Assembly (NCBI GenBank): GCA_030830415.1
Contig: JAURNB010000056.1
Location: 1-33,131 of the forward strand
Length of the DNA: 33,131 nucleotides
Reading direction: 5' to 3'
From: Acidimicrobiales bacterium
Lineage (GTDB): Bacteria > Actinomycetota > Acidimicrobiia > Acidimicrobiales > Ilumatobacteraceae
A model generated the notes under the pieces. That model was not told the origin of the DNA. It made no database searches and worked only from the letters and a program-made list of their open reading frames with translations. Positions 6,871-14,904 of this stretch are shown piece by piece; within the stretch, counting starts at the first letter, position 1, and each line of letters starts with the position of its first letter. The translations under genes were made by a program, and so were the position numbers.

Positions 6871-9318
6871 ATGGCTGATGCCATCCGCGTGTCTGGTGCC
6901 GTTTCAGGTACCGATAAAACTCTGTCTTTTGAGACAGGCAAACTTGCCCAGCAGTCACAGGGCGCAGTAGTTGCGAGCCTTGGCCGCACCACCGTACTGT
7001 CCACCGCAAACGCCGCTAAGGGTGTTCGCGACGGAATTGACTTCTTCCCACTCACCGTCGACGTAGAAGAGCGTGCCTATGCAGCAGGAAAAATTCCTGG
7101 TGCATTTTTCCGCCGTGAAGGTCGCCCAACAGAAATGGCAATTCTTACTTGCCGTCTCACCGACCGCCCGTTGCGCCCTGCTTTCCCCGATGGCTACCGC
7201 AATGAAACACAAATCGTGCTCACCATCATCGGTGCCGACCAGGAAAACCCACACGACATTTTGTCAATCAACGCTGCATCCGCATCGCTCATGATCAGTG
7301 GTATTCCTTTTGAAGGCCCAATTGGCGCAGTGCGCGTTGCTTACAGCACTTCAGGTGAATGGATTCCACACCCCACCTTCGAAGAGAGTGAAGCAGCAAC
7401 ATTCGAACTCGTCGTTGCAGGTCGTCAACTCGACGACGGTGACGTTGCCATCATGATGGTAGAAGCCGGCGGCACCGAGAAGAGCTTCTCGTACTATGCC
7501 GATGGTGCACCAAAAGTAAATGAGCCAGTATTGGCAAGTGGTCTTGAGGCATCAAAGAAGTGGATCAAAGAGTCCATTGGCTTGCAGCGTCAACTTGTTG
7601 CAAGTGTGATTGCAACAAAGGGCCCCATTGAGCCACTGAAGTACACACCCGTTCTTGACTACACACCAGAAGTGTTTGCTGCTGTTGAAGGTGTTGCCAC
7701 CACAAAGTTGGCTCCAGCAGTTGCTATTTCATTGAAGAGCGCTCGTAACGAAGCAATCGATGCAGTTACTGCAGAGACAGTTGCTGCGTTGTGTGGATCT
7801 TCAGAAGCACCTGGTGCTTTTGCTGGTCAGGAAAAAGGCGTCAAAGAAGCAGTGCGTAGTTTGACCAAGAAATTGGTCCGTAAGCGCATCGTTGAAGAAG
7901 GCATGCGCATCGACGGTCGTGGACCTCGCGATCTGCGCCCTGTCTCGTCTGAAGTAGGCATTTTGGCTACTGCACACGGCACCGGACTTTTCCAGCGTGG
8001 AGAAACTCAAGTCATGAACGTGTGCACGCTCGCAATGCCACGCATGAACCAGTTGCTCGACACATTGACTCCTGAAACCACCAAGCGTTTCATTCATCAC
8101 TACAACATGGCTCCATGGGCTAACGGCGAAACCGGCCGCGTTGGTTCACCAAAGCGCCGCGAAATTGGCCACGGTGCATTGGCCGAGCGTGCGTTGTTGC
8201 CAGTAGTGCCAAGCCAAGAAGATTTCGCTTACACCATTCGTTTGGTGAGTGAAGTGATGTCGTCTAACGGTTCCACCTCGATGGGTTCGGTCTGCTCAGC
8301 AAGCCTTTCACTCATGGATGCTGGTGTGCCCATCATTGCTCCTGTTGCAGGTATCGCAATGGGTTTGGTGTTTGCTGAAGGCAAGTACACCACGCTCACC
8401 GACATCTTGGGTGCAGAAGACGCATTCGGCGACATGGACTTCAAAGTTGCCGGTACTGCCGATGCCATTACGGCTTTGCAGCTCGACACAAAAATTGAAG
8501 GCATCCCAGCCGATGTTTTGATTGCTGCTCTCGACCAAGCAAAAGATGCACGTCTGGCCATTTTGGAAGTCATGAATGCGGCACTTGCTGCTCCACGTAG
8601 TGAAGTTGCTGAAACCGCTCCAAAAATTGTTTCCTTCACCATTCCACTCGACAAAGTCGGAGAGGTCATTGGGCCAAAGGGCAAGGTCATCAACACCATT
8701 CAGCAAGAAACTGGTGCCGACATTGCAGTGAGCGACGACGGTGCTGTTGGCATCATCACCATTGGTTCTCCAGACTCGGTAAAGGTGAACGATGCTCGCG
8801 AGCGCATCATGGCAATTGTTCAGCCACCAACTGCAGACCTCGGTGGCATTTACAACGGTCGCGTTGTGAGCATCACCAAGTTCGGTGCATTCGTCAACAT
8901 CCTTCCTGGACGTGACGGTCTGGTGCACATTTCGAAGTTGGGTAACGGCAAGCGCATCAACAATGTGGAAGACGTGCTTGAACTCGGCCAAGAAATTCAG
9001 GTTCGTGTTGACGACATCGACGACAAGGGCAAGGTCAGCCTCAGCCCCGTTGGTGAAGGCTTCGAATCAAGCGGTGAAGCAACTCCTCGTGAAGAGCGTG
9101 CCCCTCGTGAAGAACGCGCATCGCGTGCTCCTCGTGAAGAGCGTGCCCCTCGTGCCGAGCGCAGCGATGCGCCCGACAATGCGGTGGCTGTGAGCTTTGA
9201 AGACGAGTTCGAAAGTGAACTCTCTGGCGAACTCGGCGACCTCGGCCCCGGCCGCGAAGCGGGCAACCGTGGTGGTGGCCGTGGACGTGGCGACGACAAT
9301 CGCCGTCGTCATCGCTAA
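6871..9318 (+). CDS. pnp: Polyribonucleotide nucleotidyltransferase (PNPase)
   Basis: PNPase degrades RNA 3' to 5' by phosphorolysis and can also add tails. The 815-residue protein has two RNase PH cores (roughly residues 10-220 and 330-555; the first includes FFRREGRPTE, the second GTGLFQRGETQ and SNGSTSMGSVCS), an all-alpha linker, a KH domain near residue 590 (IPLDKVGEVIGPKGKVIN) and an S1 domain from about 658 (GGIYNGRVVSITKFGAFV). After residue 730 comes a charged low-complexity tail with repeated PREERA units, then acidic and Gly/Arg-rich stretches. A long leader hairpin and a strong ribosome binding site precede it, and a terminator-like hairpin follows. The identification is firm. Confidence 0.97.
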   Translation: MADAIRVSGAVSGTDKTLSFETGKLAQQSQGAVVASLGRTTVLSTANAAKGVRDGIDFFPLTVDVEERAYAAGKIPGAFFRREGRPTEMAILTCRLTDRPLRPAFPDGYRNETQIVLTIIGADQENPHDILSINAASASLMISGIPFEGPIGAVRVAYSTSGEWIPHPTFEESEAATFELVVAGRQLDDGDVAIMMVEAGGTEKSFSYYADGAPKVNEPVLASGLEASKKWIKESIGLQRQLVASVIATKGPIEPLKYTPVLDYTPEVFAAVEGVATTKLAPAVAISLKSARNEAIDAVTAETVAALCGSSEAPGAFAGQEKGVKEAVRSLTKKLVRKRIVEEGMRIDGRGPRDLRPVSSEVGILATAHGTGLFQRGETQVMNVCTLAMPRMNQLLDTLTPETTKRFIHHYNMAPWANGETGRVGSPKRREIGHGALAERALLPVVPSQEDFAYTIRLVSEVMSSNGSTSMGSVCSASLSLMDAGVPIIAPVAGIAMGLVFAEGKYTTLTDILGAEDAFGDMDFKVAGTADAITALQLDTKIEGIPADVLIAALDQAKDARLAILEVMNAALAAPRSEVAETAPKIVSFTIPLDKVGEVIGPKGKVINTIQQETGADIAVSDDGAVGIITIGSPDSVKVNDARERIMAIVQPPTADLGGIYNGRVVSITKFGAFVNILPGRDGLVHISKLGNGKRINNVEDVLELGQEIQVRVDDIDDKGKVSLSPVGEGFESSGEATPREERAPREERASRAPREERAPRAERSDAPDNAVAVSFEDEFESELSGELGDLGPGREAGNRGGGRGRGDDNRRRHR

Positions 9319-9350
9319 ATCTTCCCCAACAAACAAAAACGCAATTCATC

Positions 9351-9389
9351 CACAACCCCGACCGACTACGGTCGGGGTTGTGACGTTTT
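9351..9389 (+). terminator. pnp terminator overlapping the dapB promoter and start codon
   Basis: Bases 9351-9363 pair perfectly with 9370-9382 (13 bp, six-base loop) and a short T4 run follows at 9386-9389. The 3' arm contains the likely GTG start of dapB (9380-9382), and the loop and 3' arm contain its putative -10 element, TACGGT at 9367-9372. The hairpin is certain; termination strength is uncertain because the T run is short and three bases away. Confidence 0.7.
9367..9372 (+). promoter_or_regulatory. Putative -10 element of dapB (leaderless start)
   Basis: TACGGT ends seven bases before GTG 9380. A transcript starting at the GTG would exclude almost all of the pnp hairpin, leaving the start codon accessible. 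A read-through transcript from pnp would bury the start in the stem. Confidence 0.4.
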
Positions 9390-10159
9390 CATCTCAGAAT
9401 CCCATTCGTGTTGGTGTTGTAGGTGCAGGGGGCCGCATGGGTGCCACCGTGTGTGACGCCGTTGTTGCCGACCCGCAGTTAGTGCTTGTTGCCGCTGTCG
9501 ACCCCATGCATGCTGGCAAGGAATGCCACGGCCTCACTATTTCTGGCGAACTAAAAGCACTTGCCGATGCGCAAGCCGAAGTGGTTGTCGACTTCACGGT
9601 TGCCGCTGCAGCACGCGTTACTTTGCCATGGCTTGGCCTGCACGGAATGCACGCAGTGGTGGGCACCACAGGTTTCAACGAAGCCGACATGGCAACGTTT
9701 AAGGAATCATTTATGAGTAGCAGCTGCCTCATTGCGGCAAACTTCGCCATTGGTGCAGTGCTCATGATGAAATTCGCCGAACAGGCAGCTCCATTTTTTG
9801 AAACTGCAGAGATTATTGAGTTCCATCACAATGCGAAAGCCGATGCGCCGAGTGGAACCGCAATGGTCACCGCACAACGGATGGCTGCTGCAAGTAGTGA
9901 ATGGGCAAAAGACCCAACGCAACATGAGGTTGCTTCAGGAGCACGTGGCGGTGAAGGCCCCGCAGGTATTCGTGTTCATGCGGTGCGCATGGTGGGCATG
10001 ACTGCATCACAAGAAGTCATCTTGGGTACCGCAGGTCAAACACTTGTCATTCGCCACGATTCAAATGATCGTGTGAGCTTTATGCCAGGAGTCGTTCTTG
10101 CTTGTAAGCGTGTTGCCGAAACACCGGGCATCACACTCGGTATCGATTCGCTTCTTTAG
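9380..10159 (+). CDS. dapB: 4-hydroxy-tetrahydrodipicolinate reductase
   Basis: DapB reduces the product of DapA in the diaminopimelate/lysine pathway, using NAD(P)H. The 259-residue protein starts with a Rossmann motif GVVGAGGRMG and contains VVGTTGF and the active-site segment EFHHNAKADAPSGTA, with the expected His and Lys. The frame is open further back into pnp, but that part is a shadow. GTG 9380 is the only start codon that leaves the Rossmann motif intact and lies outside pnp. It lies inside the pnp terminator hairpin. Its partner dapA is about 4.7 kb downstream. Four bases at the 3' end overlap the convergent membrane-protein gene. Confidence 0.93.
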   Translation: MTFSSQNPIRVGVVGAGGRMGATVCDAVVADPQLVLVAAVDPMHAGKECHGLTISGELKALADAQAEVVVDFTVAAAARVTLPWLGLHGMHAVVGTTGFNEADMATFKESFMSSSCLIAANFAIGAVLMMKFAEQAAPFFETAEIIEFHHNAKADAPSGTAMVTAQRMAAASSEWAKDPTQHEVASGARGGEGPAGIRVHAVRMVGMTASQEVILGTAGQTLVIRHDSNDRVSFMPGVVLACKRVAETPGITLGIDSLL

Positions 10160-10773
10160 TTTCCGTTCGTACCGTCGTGGTCAGGCGGTGAAAGAGGGCG
10201 TCGCTTGTTCATTTGGAATGCTGAAATGGCGAAGAGTCCGAGCACGATAAACCATTGGTAGCGCTCAATTGATTTCAAGAACCAACGCACTTGGTCTTGA
10301 AAGATGTCTCCGCCAATGCGCATCACCACGAGGCGAAAGCAAATAGCAGGAATGACAACTGCAAAAAATTGGCGTATACGCATTTGGCGATGTCCGACGA
10401 GCACGCACACGACGTTGCTTCCTGGCATGAAAAAGAGCATCAGCCAGCCAGCCTTTTTTACGGCATTTTCTGTCCAGCGGTAGAGCGCAGGCATTTCACC
10501 AACGTTGTCTTCCACCCAGCGCACGGTGCGGTCGCCATACCATCGCCCGACGAAATACAGAGCAGTAGCCGCAGCCAAAATACGCAAAAATCCGATGATG
10601 AAATAGGGGAGAGGCGAGGTGAAAGGTACCGATCCAAAAAGATTGCGGTTTCGCGACGACATCGCGAGAACGAGAAGTGGGCGTTCGTCAACGAGTGCTG
10701 GGCCAATATTGGTGCCAATTGTGCCGCATATGAAAAGAAACGAAGTGAGGGCCAAAACTGTTTTGCGCACCAT
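10156..10773 (-). CDS. DedA/VTT-like membrane protein
   Basis: The 205-residue protein has an N-terminal hydrophobic segment, a second near residues 58-75, and further ones around residues 108-150 and 170-185. The region VGRWYGDRTVRWVEDN, followed by AGWLMLFFMPGSNVVCVLVGHRQM, resembles the DedA (SNARE-associated, VTT) fold, where a glycine-rich membrane loop follows a re-entrant helix. DedA proteins act in membrane lipid translocation and proton-motive-force homeostasis. Similarity is visible but not strong, since the usual arginine/proline motif reads MPGSN. It diverges from the acyl-CoA ligase gene across fewer than 50 bases and overlaps the end of dapB by four bases. Confidence 0.6.
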   Translation of the reverse strand: MVRKTVLALTSFLFICGTIGTNIGPALVDERPLLVLAMSSRNRNLFGSVPFTSPLPYFIIGFLRILAAATALYFVGRWYGDRTVRWVEDNVGEMPALYRWTENAVKKAGWLMLFFMPGSNVVCVLVGHRQMRIRQFFAVVIPAICFRLVVMRIGGDIFQDQVRWFLKSIERYQWFIVLGLFAISAFQMNKRRPLSPPDHDGTNGN

Positions 10774-10805
10774 GGCAACTTATCGCCTCGCCCTGCAAGA
10801 TGCCC

Positions 10806-10811
10806 TACGCT
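10806..10811 (+). promoter_or_regulatory. Putative -10 element of the acyl-CoA ligase gene (leaderless start)
   Basis: TACGCT ends six bases before ATG 10818. This favours that ATG over the in-frame ATG at 10800, which would lie upstream of the hexamer and outside the transcript. Confidence 0.4.
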
Positions 10812-10817
10812 TGGCGT

Positions 10818-12443
10818 ATGCAAGGACTCATGCAAAACACGCCACTGACCACTGTTCACCTTTTTGACCGTGCGGAAAAATACCACCGCAATAAAACGGT
10901 GATCACCGCAACTCCGCGTGGGAAAGAGACTGTTACTTATGGCGACTGGGCGCAACGAACCCGCAAGTTAGGTGGAGTGCTCAATGATTTGGGTATTTCT
11001 GAAGCAGGTCGAGTCGCTACTTTCGCATGGAATACCGCACGGCATTTGGAGTTGTACTTTGCTGCACCATGCACGGGTCGTGTGCTGCACACCTTGAATA
11101 TTCGGCTTTTTCCTGAACAACTCACTTACATTGTGAACCATGCCGAAGACGAAGTGATTTTTTGCGACAAGTCATTACTTCCACTTCTTGCACCGCTCTT
11201 TCCTACTTTTCATACGGTGAAACATTTAGTGGTGATGGACGACGGCCCGGGTGATGTTCCGCAATGGCCAGGTGTGCAAATACATGACTATGAAGAGTTG
11301 CTCAGCAAAGCTTCGCCAGTTGAATTTTTAGTAACAGATGAAAACCGTGCAGCAAGCATGTGTTACACCAGTGGCACTACTGGCAATCCGAAAGGCGTGG
11401 TGTACAGCCACCGCAGTACGTACCTGCACACATTCGGCGCAATGACGGTCGACAGTTTGGGCGCGCGCGAGAGCGATGTGATTTTGCCAGTAGTTCCGAT
11501 GTTTCATGCCAACGCATGGGGTCTTGCACACGCTGCAGTTGCTTCTGGTGCGTCATTGGTGATGCCAGGTCCAGATCTTTCGGGTAAAGCCATTGCGCAA
11601 CTCATCGTGGAAGAAAAGGTCACTGTTGCAGCAGGCGTCCCGACTATTTGGATGGGTGTTCTTCCCGAGCTCAAGGGTCGCGACACCTCGTCGTTGCGCG
11701 CTATTCCTTGTGGTGGTTCCGCAGTGCCGAAAGCATTGAGTGAGGCGTATCGCGAACAAACAGGCTTGCCTATTTTGCAGGCATGGGGGATGACCGAAAC
11801 AAGCCCCATTGCTTCTACGTGCACGTTGAGTGCCGCCGACTTGTTGTTGTCCATCGATGAGCAAGCTGAGTTGCGCACCACTGTGGGGCAAATCAACTTC
11901 GGTGTTGAGTGTCGCGTGGTGGAACCCGACACCATTAACCCAGTTGCATGGGATGGCGAAACAAGTGGCGAGTTGCAGTGCTCGGGTCCGTGGATTGCTG
12001 CCAACTATTACAACGACGACCGTTCGGCAGAGAGCTTTACCTCTGATGGTTGGTTGCGCACAGGTGATGTTGCCACCATGGATGCCGATGGGCGAGTGCG
12101 ACTTGTTGATCGCACAAAAGACCTCATCAAGAGTGGTGGTGAGTGGATCTCTTCGGTTGACGTGGAAAATGAGCTCATGGCGCACCCAAAAATCAAAGAA
12201 GCTGCAGTAGTGGGCGTGCCACACCCGCGATGGTCGGAACGCCCGTTGGCCTGCATTGTGGTGGAGCCTGGTCAGAGCCTCACTAAAGAAGAGGTAGTGG
12301 AGTTCCTGGTACCGCGTTTGGCCAAGTGGCAATTGCCTGACGATGTGGTGTTCATTGACGAAGTACCCAAGACCAGCGTGGGGAAGTTCTCGAAAAAGAC
12401 CCTCCGCGACCGGTTTGCCACCTACGTGCTGCCCACGATCTAG
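10818..12443 (+). CDS. AMP-binding acyl-CoA synthetase (FadD-like)
   Basis: Members of this ANL family activate a carboxylate with ATP and load it on CoA. The 541-residue protein has the phosphate-binding loop YTSGTTGNPKGV, the adenine-side motif QAWGMTETSP, the GWLRTGDVATMDADG motif, the hinge DRTKDLIKSGGEWIS, and a C-terminal catalytic-lysine segment KTSVGKFSKKTLR. These are typical of medium- and long-chain fatty acid CoA ligases; the true substrate cannot be read from the sequence. I chose ATG 10818 because of the -10-like hexamer before it; ATG 10800 is the alternative. The downstream TetR gene and diiron gene suggest a regulated lipid-related module. Confidence 0.88.
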   Translation: MQGLMQNTPLTTVHLFDRAEKYHRNKTVITATPRGKETVTYGDWAQRTRKLGGVLNDLGISEAGRVATFAWNTARHLELYFAAPCTGRVLHTLNIRLFPEQLTYIVNHAEDEVIFCDKSLLPLLAPLFPTFHTVKHLVVMDDGPGDVPQWPGVQIHDYEELLSKASPVEFLVTDENRAASMCYTSGTTGNPKGVVYSHRSTYLHTFGAMTVDSLGARESDVILPVVPMFHANAWGLAHAAVASGASLVMPGPDLSGKAIAQLIVEEKVTVAAGVPTIWMGVLPELKGRDTSSLRAIPCGGSAVPKALSEAYREQTGLPILQAWGMTETSPIASTCTLSAADLLLSIDEQAELRTTVGQINFGVECRVVEPDTINPVAWDGETSGELQCSGPWIAANYYNDDRSAESFTSDGWLRTGDVATMDADGRVRLVDRTKDLIKSGGEWISSVDVENELMAHPKIKEAAVVGVPHPRWSERPLACIVVEPGQSLTKEEVVEFLVPRLAKWQLPDDVVFIDEVPKTSVGKFSKKTLRDRFATYVLPTI

Positions 12444-12470
12444 AAAAAATAGGTTTCTGTGACATTTGTC

Positions 12471-12500
12471 TTGACAGTGAGACACTTTTCGTTTTAGTGT
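12471..12500 (+). promoter_or_regulatory. tetR promoter with consensus -35
   Basis: TTGACA (12471-12476) and TAGTGT (12495-12500) are 18 bases apart. The -10 ends six bases before ATG 12507, so the mRNA should be leaderless. This is the clearest complete promoter in the window. Confidence 0.65.
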
Positions 12501-12505
12501 CTCAC
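12477..12505 (+). promoter_or_regulatory. Palindromic operator overlapping the tetR promoter
   Basis: GTGAGACAC (12477-12485) and GTGTCTCAC (12497-12505) are perfect inverted repeats with an 11-base spacer. They fill the space from the -35 to just before the start codon and include the -10. A dimeric repressor bound here would block transcription, which fits autorepression by the TetR protein encoded immediately downstream. Confidence 0.75.
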
Positions 12506-12506
12506 T

Positions 12507-13073
12507 ATGACTTCTGACGAAACCCGCGTTCTCGACGCAGCTTTGGGCAGTGTTGAACGCTTTGGGTTCAGCAAAGTCACCATCGACGACATCACAGCAG
12601 CTTCCGGTGTGTCGCGCGCCACTATTTATCGATTGTTTCCGGGTGGGCGCGAAGTTCTTTTTGAAGCAATGCGTCTGCGTGAATTAGAGAGATTCTTTTC
12701 TCGTTTGCAGAGTGCTGCAGCGGGGTCGCTCAATCTTGAGGAACTTCTCACACGTTGCATCGTCTTTTCCTCTCGTGAATTGCAAAACGACCAACACCTT
12801 GCGGCGATGCTTGCTAGCGAGCGCGGCGAGGCACTTGCAAATCTCACGGTCGATGGAGTGCCTCGCATTATTAATGTCGCAACTCAATTTTTTGTGCCAC
12901 TCGCCGAAGAGTTTGTTTCGCCCGAGACCGCAATTCAAATCGTCGAAGTGCTGGTTCGGCTCGTTATCTCGTACTTCCTTGCGCCAAGTATGCGAGTCGA
13001 CTTCACCAGCGAAGACAGTGTTCGCGCTTTCTTAGAGTCTTTTAGTTTTCTTAATGATCTAGTACAGCAATAG
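12507..13073 (+). CDS. TetR-family transcriptional regulator
   Basis: The 188-residue protein has the N-terminal TetR helix-turn-helix, about residues 8-55: AALGSVERFGFSKVTIDDIT followed by the recognition segment SGVSRATIYRLFPGGREVL. The C-terminal ligand and dimer domain is not diagnostic of a ligand. A perfect 9-bp palindrome overlaps its own promoter and is the likely operator. The diiron gene starts 11 bases after the stop, so they are probably co-transcribed and both under this operator. The upstream acyl-CoA ligase gene is a plausible partner, and an acyl-CoA or a fatty acid is a reasonable guess for the effector. Confidence 0.9.
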   Translation: MTSDETRVLDAALGSVERFGFSKVTIDDITAASGVSRATIYRLFPGGREVLFEAMRLRELERFFSRLQSAAAGSLNLEELLTRCIVFSSRELQNDQHLAAMLASERGEALANLTVDGVPRIINVATQFFVPLAEEFVSPETAIQIVEVLVRLVISYFLAPSMRVDFTSEDSVRAFLESFSFLNDLVQQ

Positions 13074-13084
13074 GGGGAAATACC

Positions 13085-14212
13085 ATGACCGCAATTGAAT
13101 CACACGACGCAGAAATCTTGGGGCGCACCGATGTCAACGACATTGAAGCCATCTTGGGTGTCACCAATACCGACGTTAATGAAATTACGCATATGGTGAA
13201 GAACAATGCCGACACGTTGTTCTCTTGGGACTATTCATTAGCCCGCCCGCAGTTGCGCAAGTTGTACGAGAAGGCAAAGGTGGGGCAGTGGAATGCGACC
13301 ACCGATCTCCCATGGGAAACACCCGTCGACGTTGAAGGCACTATTGCAGCCGACCAAGCAGCAATTGGTCGTGGTTTCGACATGAGCCTGTATGGCGACA
13401 CACCTGTGAAGAACTGGGAGCAAAAAGAATGGCTCGAATTCGGTGTACAGGCTCGTAAGTGGAGCTTGTCGCAGTTCTTGCACGGTGAACAAGGCGCTCT
13501 CATTTGTACCGCAAAGATTGTAGAAACTGTGCCCTGGTACGACGCCAAGTTGTACGCCAGCACGCAGGTAATGGATGAAGCACGCCACGTAGAAGTGTTT
13601 GCTCGCTACCTCGATGAAAAGCTTGAAGGCGGCTACCAAATTAATGCGCACCTTCGCGCATTGCTCGACGACATCGTTACCGATAGCCGCTGGGACATGA
13701 CCTACTTGGGTATGCAAATCATGGTCGAGGGTCTTGCCCTTGCAGCATTTGGTTACATGCACCAACTCACCGGCGAGCCGCTATTGAAGAAGTTGTTGCG
13801 TTATGTCATGAGCGACGAAGCACGTCACGTTGCATTCGGTGTGCTTTCCTTGCAAGAGGTGTACGCACAAATGAGCGACGTAGAAATTAAAGAGCGTCAG
13901 ATTTTTGCTTTCGAAGCAAGCTTGCGCATGCGCGATCGTTTCTTGCAGCAAGAAGTGTGGGAGCGCATGGGCATCGACCCACGCAAAATCATGCCAGTTG
14001 TTCTCAATGACCCCACGCGTATCTTCTTTCAGCAGATGTTGTTTTCGAAAATTGTGCCGAACTGTAAAAAGCTCGGCCTGCTCGACCGCAACGATTCGTG
14101 GCTGCGTCGTCGGTTCGAAGAAATTGGCGTCATCCAGTTCGAAGACTTCGAAGATACTGGCGAAGAGTACATGGCCTTCGAAATCGGGAAAGACATTACG
14201 GCTCCTGCCTGA
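13085..14212 (+). CDS. Ferritin-like diiron protein, substrate unknown
   Basis: The 375-residue helical protein carries the complete set of ligands of a carboxylate-bridged diiron site: E135 (in LHGEQGAL), E165 and H168 (in MDEARHVEVF), E215 (in MVEGLAL), and E245 and H248 (in MSDEARHVAFG). This is the arrangement of ribonucleotide reductase R2-like and other ferritin-superfamily oxygenases, but no R2 tyrosine or subfamily motif lets me name a substrate. AGGGGGAAA four bases before ATG 13085 serves as the ribosome binding site. It follows the TetR gene by 11 bases. A role in oxidising a lipid or acyl substrate is suggested only by the neighbouring acyl-CoA ligase. Confidence 0.82.
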   Translation: MTAIESHDAEILGRTDVNDIEAILGVTNTDVNEITHMVKNNADTLFSWDYSLARPQLRKLYEKAKVGQWNATTDLPWETPVDVEGTIAADQAAIGRGFDMSLYGDTPVKNWEQKEWLEFGVQARKWSLSQFLHGEQGALICTAKIVETVPWYDAKLYASTQVMDEARHVEVFARYLDEKLEGGYQINAHLRALLDDIVTDSRWDMTYLGMQIMVEGLALAAFGYMHQLTGEPLLKKLLRYVMSDEARHVAFGVLSLQEVYAQMSDVEIKERQIFAFEASLRMRDRFLQQEVWERMGIDPRKIMPVVLNDPTRIFFQQMLFSKIVPNCKKLGLLDRNDSWLRRRFEEIGVIQFEDFEDTGEEYMAFEIGKDITAPA

Positions 14213-14219
14213 AAGTAGG

Positions 14220-14244
14220 CATTATCCAGCAAAATTGGATAATG
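14220..14244 (+). repeat. Perfect 9-bp inverted repeat after the diiron gene
   Basis: CATTATCCA (14220-14228) and TGGATAATG (14236-14244) flank a seven-base spacer. There is no T run after it, so a terminator role is doubtful. It lies 28 bases upstream of the next gene's -10 hexamer and could instead be a protein-binding site. Confidence 0.55.
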
Positions 14245-14271
14245 AATGCAGTGTTCGTGGTGCGGGGTCAC

Positions 14272-14277
14272 TACTCT
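14272..14277 (+). promoter_or_regulatory. Putative -10 element of the gene at 14287
   Basis: TACTCT ends nine bases before ATG 14287. No convincing -35 is present at 16-18 bases upstream. Confidence 0.35.
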
Positions 14278-14286
14278 TGAAGCGTT

Positions 14287-14904
14287 ATGGCTCATCAATC
14301 TGACCCCTCATTTCGTGCCTTTCATGCGTTACGCATTAAGGGCTTTGCCAAAGTCGACATGGTTGCCGACATCGCAGCAATCACTGAAAAAGAAGCCGAG
14401 GGTTTCCTCCAAGGCCTCCTCGCGCAAGAACTCGCACTCTTCCGCGAGCAACGGGCCCTATGGCAAATCACCCCTGCTGGCAAGGAAGCGCACAAGGCAG
14501 CACTTGCAGCCGATACTCCGAGTGAAGTTGCTGGCGCTTTGAAGCCTTCTTACGAAGAATTCCTGGTCATCAACGAATCATTCAAGCAACTCTGTGGCGA
14601 CTGGCAGTTGAAAGATGGTGCACCGAACGATCACAGCGATGCCGCCTACGACAAGGCTGTCATTGATCGCCTGGTTGAAATGAATGTGAAAGCTGTACCG
14701 GTTGTGGAAGCTCTTGGCGTCATCTTGGAACGCATCATGCCCTATGTGCCGCGTTTGCACTCCACGTCGAAGCGAGTGGTCGCGGGCGAAAACAACATGT
14801 TCACCGGAGTGATGTGCGGGAGCTATCACGATGTGTGGATGGAGCTCCATGAAGACCTCATTCTCACCCAAGGTATCGACCGCGCTGCAGAGGGTTCTTT
14901 CTAA
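14287..14904 (+). CDS. Conserved-looking protein with N-terminal winged-helix-like domain
   Basis: I do not recognise this 205-residue protein. Residues 8-70 (FHALRIKGFAKVDMVADI, then an EKEAEGFLQGLLAQ helix and LWQITPAGKEAH) look like a winged-helix domain that scans a two-helix HTH and a wing ending in the TPAGKEAH motif common in MarR/PadR-like regulators. The remainder is acidic and helical, with a conserved-looking HSTSKRVVAGENNMF stretch, and could be a sensor domain. Its stop codon overlaps the dapA start by one base, so it is coupled to lysine biosynthesis genes. Being short and co-oriented with dapA, it may regulate or respond to something in that operon, but this is a guess. Confidence 0.7.
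   Translation: MAHQSDPSFRAFHALRIKGFAKVDMVADIAAITEKEAEGFLQGLLAQELALFREQRALWQITPAGKEAHKAALAADTPSEVAGALKPSYEEFLVINESFKQLCGDWQLKDGAPNDHSDAAYDKAVIDRLVEMNVKAVPVVEALGVILERIMPYVPRLHSTSKRVVAGENNMFTGVMCGSYHDVWMELHEDLILTQGIDRAAEGSF

Noticed and set aside
9197..9379. Extension of the dapB frame into pnp
   Set aside because: The extra residues are Ala/Val/Thr-rich shadow sequence of the pnp tail, and the DapB Rossmann motif begins right after GTG 9380.
11553..12485. Minus-strand open frame of 310 codons
   Set aside because: It lies entirely opposite the acyl-CoA ligase, which has full motif support. Its translation is rich in His, Cys and Arg with no recognisable motif.
14220..14244. Intrinsic terminator of the diiron gene
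   Set aside because: The stem is perfect but there is no T run after it, so I report it only as an inverted repeat.
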